From: Streptomyces sp. NRRL F-525
GTDB lineage: Bacteria; Actinomycetota; Actinomycetes; Streptomycetales; Streptomycetaceae
Direction of reading: 5' to 3'
Assembly: GCF_000716605.1 (NCBI RefSeq)
Contig: NZ_JNXE01000048.1
Coordinates: 1-63,527 of the forward strand
Length of the DNA stretch: 63,527 bases
Under the pieces are notes generated by a model that saw only the letters and a program-made list of their open reading frames with translations, was not told the origin of the DNA and ran no database searches. Below are positions 25,518 to 33,788 of this stretch, piece by piece (position 1 is the stretch's first letter; every line of letters begins with the position of its first letter). Both the position numbers and the translations under genes were made by a program.

Positions 25518-26972
25518 TCAAGCCCAACGAGCCGGGTCCGTACCCCAACACCCCGGCGGCCGCGCCCAGTTCGAGGGCCCACCGACGAACGACACCGGCG
25601 ACAGAGCATGCCGTAGCCGCCCGATACGGCTGTCCGTCTCGACGAGCCAGGCGTCGGGCCGGTTGTACGCCGTCCCGCGTTTCTCGTGTGCGGTTCCGCC
25701 AGGCGCGTGCGCAACCCGGCCGTGCTCGCTCCCGTTCGCCGCCCCGCTGGCAGCCACCCCTACCCACTCACCCCCGTCCGCCATCAACCACGCCGCAGTC
25801 CCCGCAAGCGCCAACCGCAGGGCGATTCCGTGACCCTGCTCCGCCTGTTCCGTCACCGCCCGCAGCACCGCCCCCGCCAGCAGGTACCCGGTCCCGTGAT
25901 CGAGGGCCTGCGCGGGCAGCGCCCCGGGCTGCCCCGGTGACCCCTCGATCGCCGCGATGCCCGTGGCGACCTGCACCAGGCTGTCGAACCCCCGCCGGTC
26001 ACCCCAGGGCCCGTACGCACCCCACGCCGACAGCTGAGCCACGATCAGCCCGGGCCGACGGTCGGCCAGGGCCTCGGGGGCGAGCCCGAACCGATCCAGG
26101 GCGCCTGGCCGGTACCCGGTGACGACCACGTCCGCCCGCGCGAGCAGCTCCTCGAAGGTCCGCCGGTCGGCCGCCAGGCCGAGGTCCAGCCGGGTCGACC
26201 GCTTGCCGAAACCGGTGTCCGCGTGCGCGTCCGGGTCCTCGGGCAACTGCGGGGCGTCAACGCGCAGCACGTCCGCGCCCAGCAGCGCGAGCGTCCGCGT
26301 GGCGATCGGGCCCGCGATGACCCGGGTCAGGTCGAGTACGCGCAGCCCGGCGGCGGGCAGCAACGGGTCGCCGTCGAGCGGCGGGAGCGCACGCGCGCGT
26401 GCCGTGTCTAGTCGTTCGCGCTCGACGAGTGGTCGCCGGGCCACCGCGACCCCCTGTGCGTGCGCGGCCCACTCCTCCGCCGTCCGGAGTGCGATCGCGA
26501 GGCCCCCGGCGCCGTACACCGTGTCCTCGACCTCCAGAGCGGACCGCTCGGCGAGCACCGCGGCCACGTCCTCCACCGACGCGCCCTCCGGTAGCTTCAA
26601 CGTGTCCAGGAGTCGTGCCCGGTGGTGCGGATAGTTCGCGTGGGTGCGGACCCAGCCGTCAGCCGTCCGCCAGAACCGTGAGAGCGGCGCGAAGCTGACC
26701 GGCGCCCGCCCGTCGATCAACAGATGGCGCTCACTGACGAACGCCGTCGCGACGGCCCCGTCGTCCACCCGCACCCCGGGTACCTCCGCGAGCCCGGCCC
26801 GCCGCGCCCCCAGCTCTGCGGCGGCCAGTGCGCACGCTCCCACACAGGCCCGCGCCAACTCCCGTACGGGAAGCCGCGCTTCGAGCGCCCCTGGGCGCGC
26901 GGCGGTCGAGATGCGCGAGACCAGGGCGGGATCGCCGCCCAGAGCAGCCCATGCCATCTTGATGTCAGTCAT
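25518..26972 (-). CDS. CoA transferase, CaiB/BaiF family III
   Basis: Protein of 484 aa from the ATG complementing 26970-26972 (MTDIKMAWAALGGDP). The N-terminal half looks degenerate or accessory, with VPGVRVDDGAVATAFVSERH. The second half holds the family III core: LRVLDLTRVIAGPIATRTLA, LGADVLRVDAP, the catalytic Asp region TGFGKRSTRLDLGLA, and RPGLIVAQLSAWGAYGPWGD. CaiB-type enzymes move CoA between carboxylic acids. A perfect 23-bp palindrome lies 13 bp upstream and should be its operator. Confidence 0.85.
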   Translation of the reverse strand: MTDIKMAWAALGGDPALVSRISTAARPGALEARLPVRELARACVGACALAAAELGARRAGLAEVPGVRVDDGAVATAFVSERHLLIDGRAPVSFAPLSRFWRTADGWVRTHANYPHHRARLLDTLKLPEGASVEDVAAVLAERSALEVEDTVYGAGGLAIALRTAEEWAAHAQGVAVARRPLVERERLDTARARALPPLDGDPLLPAAGLRVLDLTRVIAGPIATRTLALLGADVLRVDAPQLPEDPDAHADTGFGKRSTRLDLGLAADRRTFEELLARADVVVTGYRPGALDRFGLAPEALADRRPGLIVAQLSAWGAYGPWGDRRGFDSLVQVATGIAAIEGSPGQPGALPAQALDHGTGYLLAGAVLRAVTEQAEQGHGIALRLALAGTAAWLMADGGEWVGVAASGAANGSEHGRVAHAPGGTAHEKRGTAYNRPDAWLVETDSRIGRLRHALSPVSFVGGPSNWARPPGCWGTDPARWA

Positions 26973-26984
26973 GATTTCACTATG

Positions 26985-27007
26985 CAGTATTGATTCAATC
27001 AATACTG
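26985..27007 (-). promoter_or_regulatory. 23-bp perfect palindromic operator candidate
   Basis: CAGTATTGATT (26985-26995), a central C, and AATCAATACTG (26997-27007) form a perfect 11+1+11 inverted repeat, AT-rich against a very GC-rich background. It lies 13-35 bp upstream of the CoA transferase start, over the likely promoter. The size and symmetry suit a TetR- or MarR-type dimer. No such regulator gene is nearby, so the binding protein would be encoded elsewhere. Confidence 0.75.
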
Positions 27008-27031
27008 AAAGAGCTGCCATGCAGACATGAA

Positions 27032-27061
27032 CGGGCCGGGCGGAGAGATCCGCCCGGCCCG
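27032..27061 (-). terminator. 13-bp GC-rich hairpin terminator of the subtilisin gene
   Basis: CGGGCCGGGCGGA (27032-27044), a GAGA tetraloop, and TCCGCCCGGCCCG (27049-27061) form a perfect stem 20 bp beyond the subtilisin stop on the minus strand. Confidence 0.85.
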
Positions 27062-27081
27062 TGAAACAGGTGCGGTGTCGG

Positions 27082-28620
27082 CTACTTCACCGCCCGCAGC
27101 GCGTTGACGATGCCGAACCCGTAGAAGCCGTTGACCCGCTTGCCGCCCACGCAGGTCGCGTCCACGACACCGTCGCCGTTGGTGTCGTAGGGCTCGGTCG
27201 GGCAGCCCGGGTTGTCCGCCTCGGCCTTCAGCAGCGCCTGCAGCTGGGCCGGACTGGCGTGCGGGTGCGTCGACTTGAGCAGCGCGGCCACGGCGGCGAC
27301 GTGCGGGGTCGCCATCGAGGTGCCCTGGAGGTAGCCGTACGAGTTGTTCGGCAGCGTGGAGAGGATGCGGCCGTTCTTCGACGGGGTGTCCGGGATCTGG
27401 AGGGCGTCCCCGCCGGGCGCCGCCACGTCGATGACGCCCTTGCCGTAGCTGGAGAAGTACGACTTGGCCTTCTTGACGCCGACCGAGCTCACCGTGACGA
27501 CACCCGGCAGCTGGGTCGGTACGTCGAAGCACTCGTGCGGGTCGACCGTGCGGGTCGTCGCGGTCGAGTCGTCGGGGCTGGAGTCGTCGACGAGGGCGTC
27601 GGAGTCGAGGTCGTCGTTGGAGTTGCCGGCCGCCGCGACATTGAGCGTGCCCTTGCTCTGGGCGTACAGCTGGGCCCTGTTGACCGCGTCAACAATGGCA
27701 CGTTGATCGGGGTCGTCCATGCAGTTGTACAGCCAAGGATCAACGTAGTAGCTGTTGTTGGTGATCTCCACGCCGTGGTCCGCGGCGAACGCGAACGCGC
27801 AGACCACGCTCTCCGGGTAGAACAGCTGCGTCGAGTCCGGCTCGGCCACCGTGATCCCGGCGACCTTCACACCCGGTGCGACACCTGCCACACCGATGCC
27901 GTTGCGGGCGGCGGCGATCTCACCCGCGACATGCGTGCCGTGGTAGTGGGCGGAGTCCACGGGACGCCAGGAGCCGTACGTGGTGTCCGCCTTGCCGCCC
28001 ACGCAGTTGGCCGACTGCGAGGCGGAGAAGTTCGGGGCGATGTCCGGGTGGGTGTCGTCCACGCCGACGTCGATGACGGCGACCGTCACGCTCTTGCTGC
28101 CCGGGTTGATCTTCGCGGCCTTGTCGGCGCCGATCGCGGGCAGGTCCCACTGGTCGGCCTCGAGGGGCTCGCTGTCACCGGCTGCCGCGGAGGCCTTGGC
28201 CGTCTTCGCGGCCTGGTCCTTGGAGAGGTACTGCACCGCGCCCTCGTCGGTCGTCGAGGCGAGGCTCAGCGGCGCGGTACGCGTGGCACCGGCCGACTGC
28301 ACACCGCGCACCGCACGGATCCGCGCGCCGAAGTCGGGGTTCGCCGAGTGCACGACGATCACACCGATCTTCTCGTACGTCACCACGATGGTGCCGCCGG
28401 CCGCATTGATCGCCTTCTTGACCGAGTTGATCGTCCGGTGGTCCAACCGGGTGTTGACCACATACGCAAGATTCGGTGCGTCGGCGGCCTGTGCCGTGGT
28501 CCCGGTCTCCGTGATCGGGAGCGCCGAGGCCGCCGACGGGAGGAAACCGAGCGAGGCGGTCAGCGACAGGACGACCGGTACGGCGAGGGCGAGCCGGTGT
28601 CTGGGGCGCAGATGAGCCAT
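27082..28620 (-). CDS. Secreted S8 family serine peptidase (subtilisin-like)
   Basis: Protein of 512 aa. A Sec signal peptide (MAHLRPRHRLALAVPVVLSL, with cleavage near ASA) is followed by an I9-like propeptide region (about residues 45-160) and the catalytic domain. The triad is Asp in AVIDVGVDDTHPDI (Val replaces the common Ser/Thr after Asp), His in HYHGTHVAGEIAAARNG, and Ser in GTSMATPHVAAVAALL. The oxyanion Asn is in NVAAAGNSNDD. Several Cys residues suggest disulfides. It is an extracellular protease with its own terminator and no evident partner. Confidence 0.93.
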   Translation of the reverse strand: MAHLRPRHRLALAVPVVLSLTASLGFLPSAASALPITETGTTAQAADAPNLAYVVNTRLDHRTINSVKKAINAAGGTIVVTYEKIGVIVVHSANPDFGARIRAVRGVQSAGATRTAPLSLASTTDEGAVQYLSKDQAAKTAKASAAAGDSEPLEADQWDLPAIGADKAAKINPGSKSVTVAVIDVGVDDTHPDIAPNFSASQSANCVGGKADTTYGSWRPVDSAHYHGTHVAGEIAAARNGIGVAGVAPGVKVAGITVAEPDSTQLFYPESVVCAFAFAADHGVEITNNSYYVDPWLYNCMDDPDQRAIVDAVNRAQLYAQSKGTLNVAAAGNSNDDLDSDALVDDSSPDDSTATTRTVDPHECFDVPTQLPGVVTVSSVGVKKAKSYFSSYGKGVIDVAAPGGDALQIPDTPSKNGRILSTLPNNSYGYLQGTSMATPHVAAVAALLKSTHPHASPAQLQALLKAEADNPGCPTEPYDTNGDGVVDATCVGGKRVNGFYGFGIVNALRAVK

Positions 28621-28862
28621 GGGATCTCCACATCATCCGGAAATGAAACGGCCCGAGACGTGGTGGCGCGCTCGGGCAGGTACATGACGAGTGGTGCAGA
28701 CCTGAAGTTATCTCCCGCGGCACCTGGCCAGCAATGATTTCCCAAAGACGACTACCGAAAGAAGTCAAAGGAGTTGAACCGGTCGACGCGCGGCGCCGTG
28801 CCCTTGGACAGGAAGCGCCGAGCCAGACCAGAACCCGCAGGTCCGTAACGCGAGGAGACACC

Positions 28863-29219
28863 GTGGCCACCGAGACACCACCCCCCTCGAAAGCCGAACA
28901 CCAACTCCCCAGTACCGAGGAGTTCGAACAGGTCCAGGAGAGCGCGGAGTTCGCCGAACTGCGCCGCGCCCACCGCTCCTTCGCCTTCCCGGTGACCGTC
29001 GCCTTCATCGTCTGGTACCTGCTGTACGTGCTGCTGTGCAACTACGCGGACGACTTCATGGACACCAAGGTCGTCGGCAACATCAACGTCGCGCTGGTCC
29101 TGGGCCTCGCCCAGTTCCTCACCACGTTCCTCATCGCCTGGTGGTACGCGCGGTACTCCGCCGCGAAGCTCGACCCCAAGGCGGCAGCCATCAAGTCCCG
29201 GATGGAGGGCGGCGCATGA
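28863..29219 (+). CDS. DUF485 membrane protein, partner of the acetate symporter
   Basis: Protein of 118 aa from GTG 28863, with GCGAGGAGA upstream. A charged N-terminus ends in AELRRAHRSFAFPVTVAFIV, where the first of two transmembrane helices begins. The second is VALVLGLAQFLTTFLIAWWY, and the tail is DPKAAAIKSRMEGG. DUF485 genes typically sit just before actP, as here, where the stop overlaps the next ATG by 4 bp. Confidence 0.9.
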   Translation: MATETPPPSKAEHQLPSTEEFEQVQESAEFAELRRAHRSFAFPVTVAFIVWYLLYVLLCNYADDFMDTKVVGNINVALVLGLAQFLTTFLIAWWYARYSAAKLDPKAAAIKSRMEGGA

Positions 29220-30835
29220 GCCCCGCGATCACCCTGGCCGCAGGCGAGGCGAGCCAGCACCGGCCGCTGATCATCACCCTGTTCGCGATCTTCGTCGCCG
29301 CCACGCTCGTCATCACCGTATGGGCGGGCCGCCAGACCAAGAGCGCCGCCGACTTCTACGCGGGCGGCCGCCAGTTCACCGCCTTCCAGAACGGCCTCGC
29401 CGTCTCCGGCGACTACATGTCCGCCGCGTCCTTCCTCGGCATCGCGGGCGCGATCGCCCTCTTCGGGTACGACGGCTTCCTGTACTCCATCGGCTTCCTG
29501 GTCGCCTGGCTGGTCGCCCTGCTCCTGGTGGCCGAACCGCTGCGCAACTCGGGCCGCTACACCATGGGCGACGTCCTCGCGTACCGCATGCGCCAGCGCC
29601 CGGTCCGCACCGCGGCCGGCACCTCCACCATCGTGGTGTCGATCTTCTACCTGCTGGCCCAGATGGCCGGTGCGGGCGTCCTGGTCTCGCTGCTCCTCGG
29701 CATCACCACCGACGCGGGCAAGATCGGCATCGTCGCCCTGGTCGGCGTCCTGATGATCGTGTACGTCACCATCGGCGGCATGAAGGGCACCACCTGGGTC
29801 CAGATGGTCAAGGCCTGCCTGCTCATCGCCGGCGCCCTGCTGCTGACCTTCCTGGTGCTGCTGAAGTTCAACTTCAACGTCTCCGACCTGCTCGGCAAGG
29901 CCGCCTCCAACAGCGGCAAGGGTTCCGCCTTCCTGAACCCCGGCCTCAAGTACGGCGCCACCGGCACGACCAAGCTGGACTTCATCTCCCTGGGCCTCGC
30001 CCTGGTCCTCGGCACCGCGGGCCTGCCGCACATCCTGATCCGCTTCTACACGGTGCCCACCGCCAAGGCCGCCCGTAAGTCGGTCATCTGGGCGATCGGC
30101 CTGATCGGCGCCTTCTACCTGATGACCCTGGCCCTCGGTTTCGGCGCCGCGGCGCTGATCAAACCCGACGAGATCATCGCCTCGAACAAGGCGGGCAACA
30201 CGGCCGCCCCTCTCCTGGCGCTGCATCTGGGCGGAGTCGACTCCAACTGGGGCGCCATCCTCCTGGCCACGATCTCGGCGGTCGCCTTCGCCACGATCCT
30301 CGCGGTCGTCGCCGGCCTGACCCTGGCCTCGTCCTCCTCGTTCGCCCACGACATCTACGCGAACGTCATCAAGCGCGGCCAGGCCACGGAGAAGCAAGAG
30401 ATGGCCGCCGCCCGGTACGCCACGGTCGGCATCGGCGCGGTCTCCATCCTCCTCGGCGCCCTCGCCCGCGACCTGAACGTCGCCGGCCTGGTCGCCCTCG
30501 CCTTCGCGGTCGCCGCCTCCGCCAACCTCCCGACGATCCTCTACAGCCTCTTCTGGAAGCGCTTCACCACCCAGGGCGCCCTGTGGTCGATCTACGGCGG
30601 ACTGGTCGCGGCGGTCGGCCTGGTCCTGTTCTCGCCGGTCGTCTCCGGCAAGGAGACGTCGATGTTCCCCCACGTCGACTTCCACTGGTTCCCGCTGGAG
30701 AACCCCGGCATCATCTCCATCCCCGTCGGCTTCCTGCTGGGCTGGCTCGGCACGATCCTCTCCAAGGAGGAGCCGGACACCGGCAAGTTCGCGGAGCTGG
30801 AGGTACGGTCCCTGACCGGCACCGGAGCCCACTGA
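29216..30835 (+). CDS. actP: Cation/acetate symporter (sodium:solute symporter family)
   Basis: Protein of 539 aa from the ATG at 29216. It has about 13 transmembrane helices of the LeuT-type SSS fold. Family landmarks are TKSAADFYAGGRQFTAFQNG, AVSGDYMSAASFLGIAGAIA, VYVTIGGMKGTTWVQMVKAC and GTAGLPHILIRFYTVPTAKA. ActP takes up acetate, and in some bacteria glycolate or pyruvate, with a cation. It is coupled to DUF485 and followed by a strong hairpin, so the pair is a two-gene operon. Confidence 0.92.
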   Translation: MSPAITLAAGEASQHRPLIITLFAIFVAATLVITVWAGRQTKSAADFYAGGRQFTAFQNGLAVSGDYMSAASFLGIAGAIALFGYDGFLYSIGFLVAWLVALLLVAEPLRNSGRYTMGDVLAYRMRQRPVRTAAGTSTIVVSIFYLLAQMAGAGVLVSLLLGITTDAGKIGIVALVGVLMIVYVTIGGMKGTTWVQMVKACLLIAGALLLTFLVLLKFNFNVSDLLGKAASNSGKGSAFLNPGLKYGATGTTKLDFISLGLALVLGTAGLPHILIRFYTVPTAKAARKSVIWAIGLIGAFYLMTLALGFGAAALIKPDEIIASNKAGNTAAPLLALHLGGVDSNWGAILLATISAVAFATILAVVAGLTLASSSSFAHDIYANVIKRGQATEKQEMAAARYATVGIGAVSILLGALARDLNVAGLVALAFAVAASANLPTILYSLFWKRFTTQGALWSIYGGLVAAVGLVLFSPVVSGKETSMFPHVDFHWFPLENPGIISIPVGFLLGWLGTILSKEEPDTGKFAELEVRSLTGTGAH

Positions 30836-30883
30836 GCCTCCTCCCGGTCCCACCGAGTCCCCACACTCGGTCCCCCCACGTCG

Positions 30884-30917
30884 ACGGCCGCGTCGTAGAT
30901 CCCTACGACGCGGCCGT
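30884..30917 (+). terminator. Perfect 15-bp hairpin after actP
   Basis: ACGGCCGCGTCGTAG (30884-30898) pairs with CTACGACGCGGCCGT (30903-30917) over a 4-nt loop, about 50 bp after the actP stop. Confidence 0.85.
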
Positions 30918-31016
30918 GCCGTACCTGTGGGATCGGGCCGCTCTCGTTGTCAGAGGTGTCGCGTAGGCTCGCAGGTGTCGGAAAACATGCGATCCGAAAC
31001 GAGGGAGGGGGCACAC

Positions 31017-32006
31017 GTGCTCATCGACACCTATGGCCGAGTAGCCACCGACCTGCGGGTTTCGCTGACCGACCGGTGCAATCTCCGGTGTACGTACTGC
31101 ATGCCCGAGGAGGGCCTGCAGTGGCTGGCGAAGCCCGACCTCCTCACGGACGACGAGATCGTCCGCCTGATAGACATCGCGGTCACCTCACTCGGCATCG
31201 AGGAGGTCCGCTTCACCGGAGGCGAGCCCCTGCTCCGCCCCGGCCTGGTCGGCATCGTCGAGCGGGTCGCGGCCCTGGAGCCCCGCCCCCAGATGTCCCT
31301 GACCACCAACGGCATCGGCCTCAAGCGCACGGCGGCCGCCCTGAAGAAGGCGGGCCTGGACCGGGTCAACGTCTCCTTGGACACCCTGCGCCCCGACGTC
31401 TTCAAGACCCTCACCCGCCGCGACCGCCTCAAGGACGTCCTCGCGGGCCTGGAAGCCGCCCACGACGCGGGCCTGACCCCGGTGAAGATCAACTCGGTGC
31501 TGATGCCCGGGCTCAACGCCGACGAGGCCCCGGACCTGCTGGCCTGGGCCGTGGAGCACGACTACGAACTGCGCTTCATCGAGCAGATGCCCCTGGACGC
31601 CCAGCACGGCTGGACACGCGAGGGCATGGTCACGGCGGGCGACATCCTCACCTCCCTCCGCACCCGCTTCGAGCTGACCCCTGAAGGCTCCGGCGAGCGC
31701 GGCTCGGCCCCGGCCGAGCGCTGGACCGTGGACGGCGGCCCGCACCGCGTCGGCGTCATCGCGTCGGTCACCCGCCCGTTCTGCGCGGCCTGCGACCGCA
31801 CCCGCCTCACCGCCGACGGACAGATACGCAACTGCCTGTTCGCCCGCGAGGAGACCAGCCTCCGCAGTGCCCTGCGCTCCGACGCCCCGGACGAGGAGAT
31901 CGCCCGCATCTGGCGCCAGGCGATGTGGGGCAAGAAGGCGGGCTCGGGCCTGGACGACCCGTCGTTCCTCCAGCCGGACCGGCCGATGTCGGCGATCGGC
32001 GGCTGA
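31017..32006 (+). CDS. moaA: GTP 3',8-cyclase MoaA (molybdenum cofactor synthesis)
   Basis: Protein of 329 aa from GTG 31017 behind a strong GAGGGAGGGGG. The radical SAM cluster is CNLRCTYCMPEEGLQWL. The second, substrate-binding 4Fe-4S cluster is CAACDRTRLTADGQIRNC. The protein ends in Gly-Gly (SAIGG), the conserved tail that reaches the active site. It converts GTP to 3',8-cyclo-GTP, the first step of molybdopterin synthesis. No other moa gene is near. Confidence 0.95.
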   Translation: MLIDTYGRVATDLRVSLTDRCNLRCTYCMPEEGLQWLAKPDLLTDDEIVRLIDIAVTSLGIEEVRFTGGEPLLRPGLVGIVERVAALEPRPQMSLTTNGIGLKRTAAALKKAGLDRVNVSLDTLRPDVFKTLTRRDRLKDVLAGLEAAHDAGLTPVKINSVLMPGLNADEAPDLLAWAVEHDYELRFIEQMPLDAQHGWTREGMVTAGDILTSLRTRFELTPEGSGERGSAPAERWTVDGGPHRVGVIASVTRPFCAACDRTRLTADGQIRNCLFAREETSLRSALRSDAPDEEIARIWRQAMWGKKAGSGLDDPSFLQPDRPMSAIGG

Positions 32007-32030
32007 GCAGCCGTCGTAGGCGAAGGGGCC

Positions 32031-32270
32031 CTACGGGGTCTCGGGTTCTTCCCAGTCCTCGAAGCTGACGACGTCCTTCAAGAAGCCCCGTACGCCGAGG
32101 AATTGGGACAGGTGCTCGCGGTGCTCCTCGCACGCGAGCCAGGTCTTGCGCCGCTCCGGTGTGTGCAGTTTCGGGTTGTTCCAGGCCAGCACCCACACGG
32201 CAGCGGCACGGCACCCCTTGGCGGAGCAGATCGGGGAGGCGGGATCGGAGCCGGCGGCGTTCAGAATCAC
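32031..32270 (-). CDS. Small conserved protein with CxxxxC and C-terminal acidic tail
   Basis: Protein of 79 aa from the GTG complementing 32268-32270. It carries ICSAKGCRAAAVWVLAWNNP and TWLACEEHREHLSQFLGVRG, so two Cys, a third Cys and His residues could bind zinc. The tail is FEDWEEPETP. Homologues in Streptomyces are sometimes labelled acetone carboxylase without basis. Function is unknown. Confidence 0.75.
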   Translation of the reverse strand: MILNAAGSDPASPICSAKGCRAAAVWVLAWNNPKLHTPERRKTWLACEEHREHLSQFLGVRGFLKDVVSFEDWEEPETP

Positions 32271-32280
32271 GCGCCCGACC

Positions 32281-32511
32281 CTAACCGAGCCCGCGCGTCA
32301 GCCGTTCCCCGCGGTCACCCGGCGGCCGGACACCAACCACCTCGACGACCTGCCGGAGGATCCCCATCGCCCGGAACGCGCTCGCGTGACGCGACGGGGG
32401 CAGCACCAGCACGGCCGGCCCGAGGACCAGCAGGATGAGGCAGACGAACGCCAGCGGGACCAGGACCGTCAGGGCGGTGGCAAACCTGACATTTTGCCAG
32501 ACGGCGAGCAT
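32281..32511 (-). CDS. Small single-helix membrane protein
   Basis: Protein of 76 aa. The ATG complementing 32509-32511 follows an excellent AGGAGGG site, which supports a real gene. One long hydrophobic segment (TALTVLVPLAFVCLILLVLG, about residues 13-32) is followed by a basic tail. No family recognised. It ends 10 bp before the previous small gene, so the two are probably co-transcribed. Confidence 0.65.
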   Translation of the reverse strand: MLAVWQNVRFATALTVLVPLAFVCLILLVLGPAVLVLPPSRHASAFRAMGILRQVVEVVGVRPPGDRGERLTRGLG

Positions 32512-32577
32512 GCGAACCCTCCTGGCTTGACCGGCGGAGAGGTGCGGGGCCGGTTCCGGAGGGTGCTGCCGGGGGCC

Positions 32578-32670
32578 TCAAATGGCGACGCCGAGCAGCC
32601 ACGGGGGGAGCTGCCCGGCGTCGGTCCGTCGCTCCGACGGGGGATGCGGAGCGCGTACGAAGTATGTCAC
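32578..32670 (-). CDS. Possible 30-aa peptide
   Basis: The GTG complementing 32668-32670 opens VTYFVRAPHPPSERRTDAG, ending PPWLLGVAI. The ribosome binding site is weak. It lies in the 257-bp gap between the small membrane protein and the DUF3099 gene and could be a real microprotein or chance. Confidence 0.3.
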   Translation of the reverse strand: MTYFVRAPHPPSERRTDAGQLPPWLLGVAI

Positions 32671-32768
32671 GGGTGACCGCTCGCCCGGCACCGGAACAAC
32701 ATGATTGATCTGAGCTTTTCTTGAGCTTGGTGCGGAGCCGACGTCCGGTTCTGGCGCGTTCGCCATGG

Positions 32769-33167
32769 TCACGACCGGTCGTGCCGTTCGCCTCCCACGC
32801 GGGGTGCCGGCTCGGGCGCGACCTCTTCCGGGACGGGTTCCGCGAACGTCCCGTCGGCCCTCGGCGGCGCGATCATCGGCCGCAGCGGCGCGGTGACGAA
32901 CGTGGACGGAAGCCCCGGCGCGTTCTCCCGCCCGGCGTTCGCGATCACGACGGCGACGTAGGGGAGCAGCACACCGAGCACCAACGCGACGATCGCGACG
33001 TGCCGTTCGACGTTCCACAGCGCGCAGGCGAGGATCACCGACACCGTACGGATCGACATCGAGATGACGTACCGGCGCTGGCGGCCGCGGATGTCCTCCG
33101 CGAGTCCCGTCCGGGCTCCGGTGATCCGGAACACCTGGGCGTTGCCTTCGCCGTGCAGCTTCCGCAT
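32769..33167 (-). CDS. DUF3099 domain membrane protein
   Basis: Protein of 132 aa from the ATG complementing 33165-33167 (MRKLHGEGNAQVFRITGARTG); upstream codons in frame are open but not family-like. After VFRITGARTGLAEDIRGRQR the protein has RRYVISMSIRTVSVILACAL and a second helix (VAIVALVLGVLLPYVAVVIA), then a Pro/Glu-rich tail. This is the standard DUF3099 form, common in actinomycetes and of unknown function. Confidence 0.85.
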   Translation of the reverse strand: MRKLHGEGNAQVFRITGARTGLAEDIRGRQRRYVISMSIRTVSVILACALWNVERHVAIVALVLGVLLPYVAVVIANAGRENAPGLPSTFVTAPLRPMIAPPRADGTFAEPVPEEVAPEPAPRVGGERHDRS

Positions 33168-33421
33168 CACATTCCACCATCCGCCCGCATCGGACTCTCC
33201 CCGGCCCGCAGCCCCGGTCAGCACCCGATCCGGGAACCGGGCCCCGACACGTCCTACGTTACGCCGCGCCTCCGTCGCCTTCGAGACCGGGGGACCTCCG
33301 GCCTGGGCGAACGAACTGCGCCGTAGCGCGTATGGCCGTACCCGACATGCGCCGTACGGCGACCACACCCACACTTGGCGTAATGCTCACGTCCGACGTC
33401 GAGCCGTACAAGGAGGCAGCC

Positions 33422-33700
33422 ATGGGCTGGTTGTGGGCGATCATCGTGGGATTCGTGCTGGGACTGATCGCGAAGGCGATCATCCCGGGCAAGCAGCACA
33501 GTCCGCTCTGGCTGACCACCATCTGCGGCATTCTCGGCGCCATCGTCGGCAACGCGATCGCACGGGCGGCCGGCGTCGACGCGACCAGCGGCATCGACTG
33601 GAGCCGCCACGCGTTCCAGCTCGTCGCCGCGATCATCATCGTCTTCGTGGTCGACATGGCGTACATGGCAACAATCGGCAAGAACAAACAACGAGCCTGA
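33422..33700 (+). CDS. GlsB/YeaQ/YmgE family stress-response membrane protein
   Basis: Protein of 92 aa from the ATG at 33422, with AAGGAGGCAGCC upstream. Three transmembrane helices: WLWAIIVGFVLGLIAKAII, then WLTTICGILGAIVGNAIARA, and LVAAIIIVFVVDMAYMAT. The first carries the family GxxxGxxAK-like turn followed by PGKQH. Members are small transglycosylase-associated stress proteins. The stop is followed within 6 bp by an interspersed repeat. Confidence 0.9.
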   Translation: MGWLWAIIVGFVLGLIAKAIIPGKQHSPLWLTTICGILGAIVGNAIARAAGVDATSGIDWSRHAFQLVAAIIIVFVVDMAYMATIGKNKQRA

Positions 33701-33705
33701 CTGCA

Positions 33706-33746
33706 GCGCCCCGTCAGGGGCGCGGGGAACTGCGCGACCAGCCACA
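33706..33746. repeat. Streptomyces interspersed intergenic repeat, copy 2
   Basis: The hairpin GCGCCCC-GTCA-GGGGCGC is followed by GGGGAACTGCGCGACCAG and CCACA, the same element as at 11535-11574 with a 4-nt loop. It lies between the GlsB stop and the convergent tyrS stop and may end both transcripts. Confidence 0.85.
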
Positions 33747-33788
33747 GCGAGCCGGCAGACCGCGCACCACCCGCGCCCCCTGCGGCGC

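Noticed and set aside
29042..30853. 603-codon minus-strand open frame opposite actP
   Set aside because: A shadow of high-GC codon use in actP. Its product is Glu/Asp/Gly/Arg low-complexity sequence with no domain.
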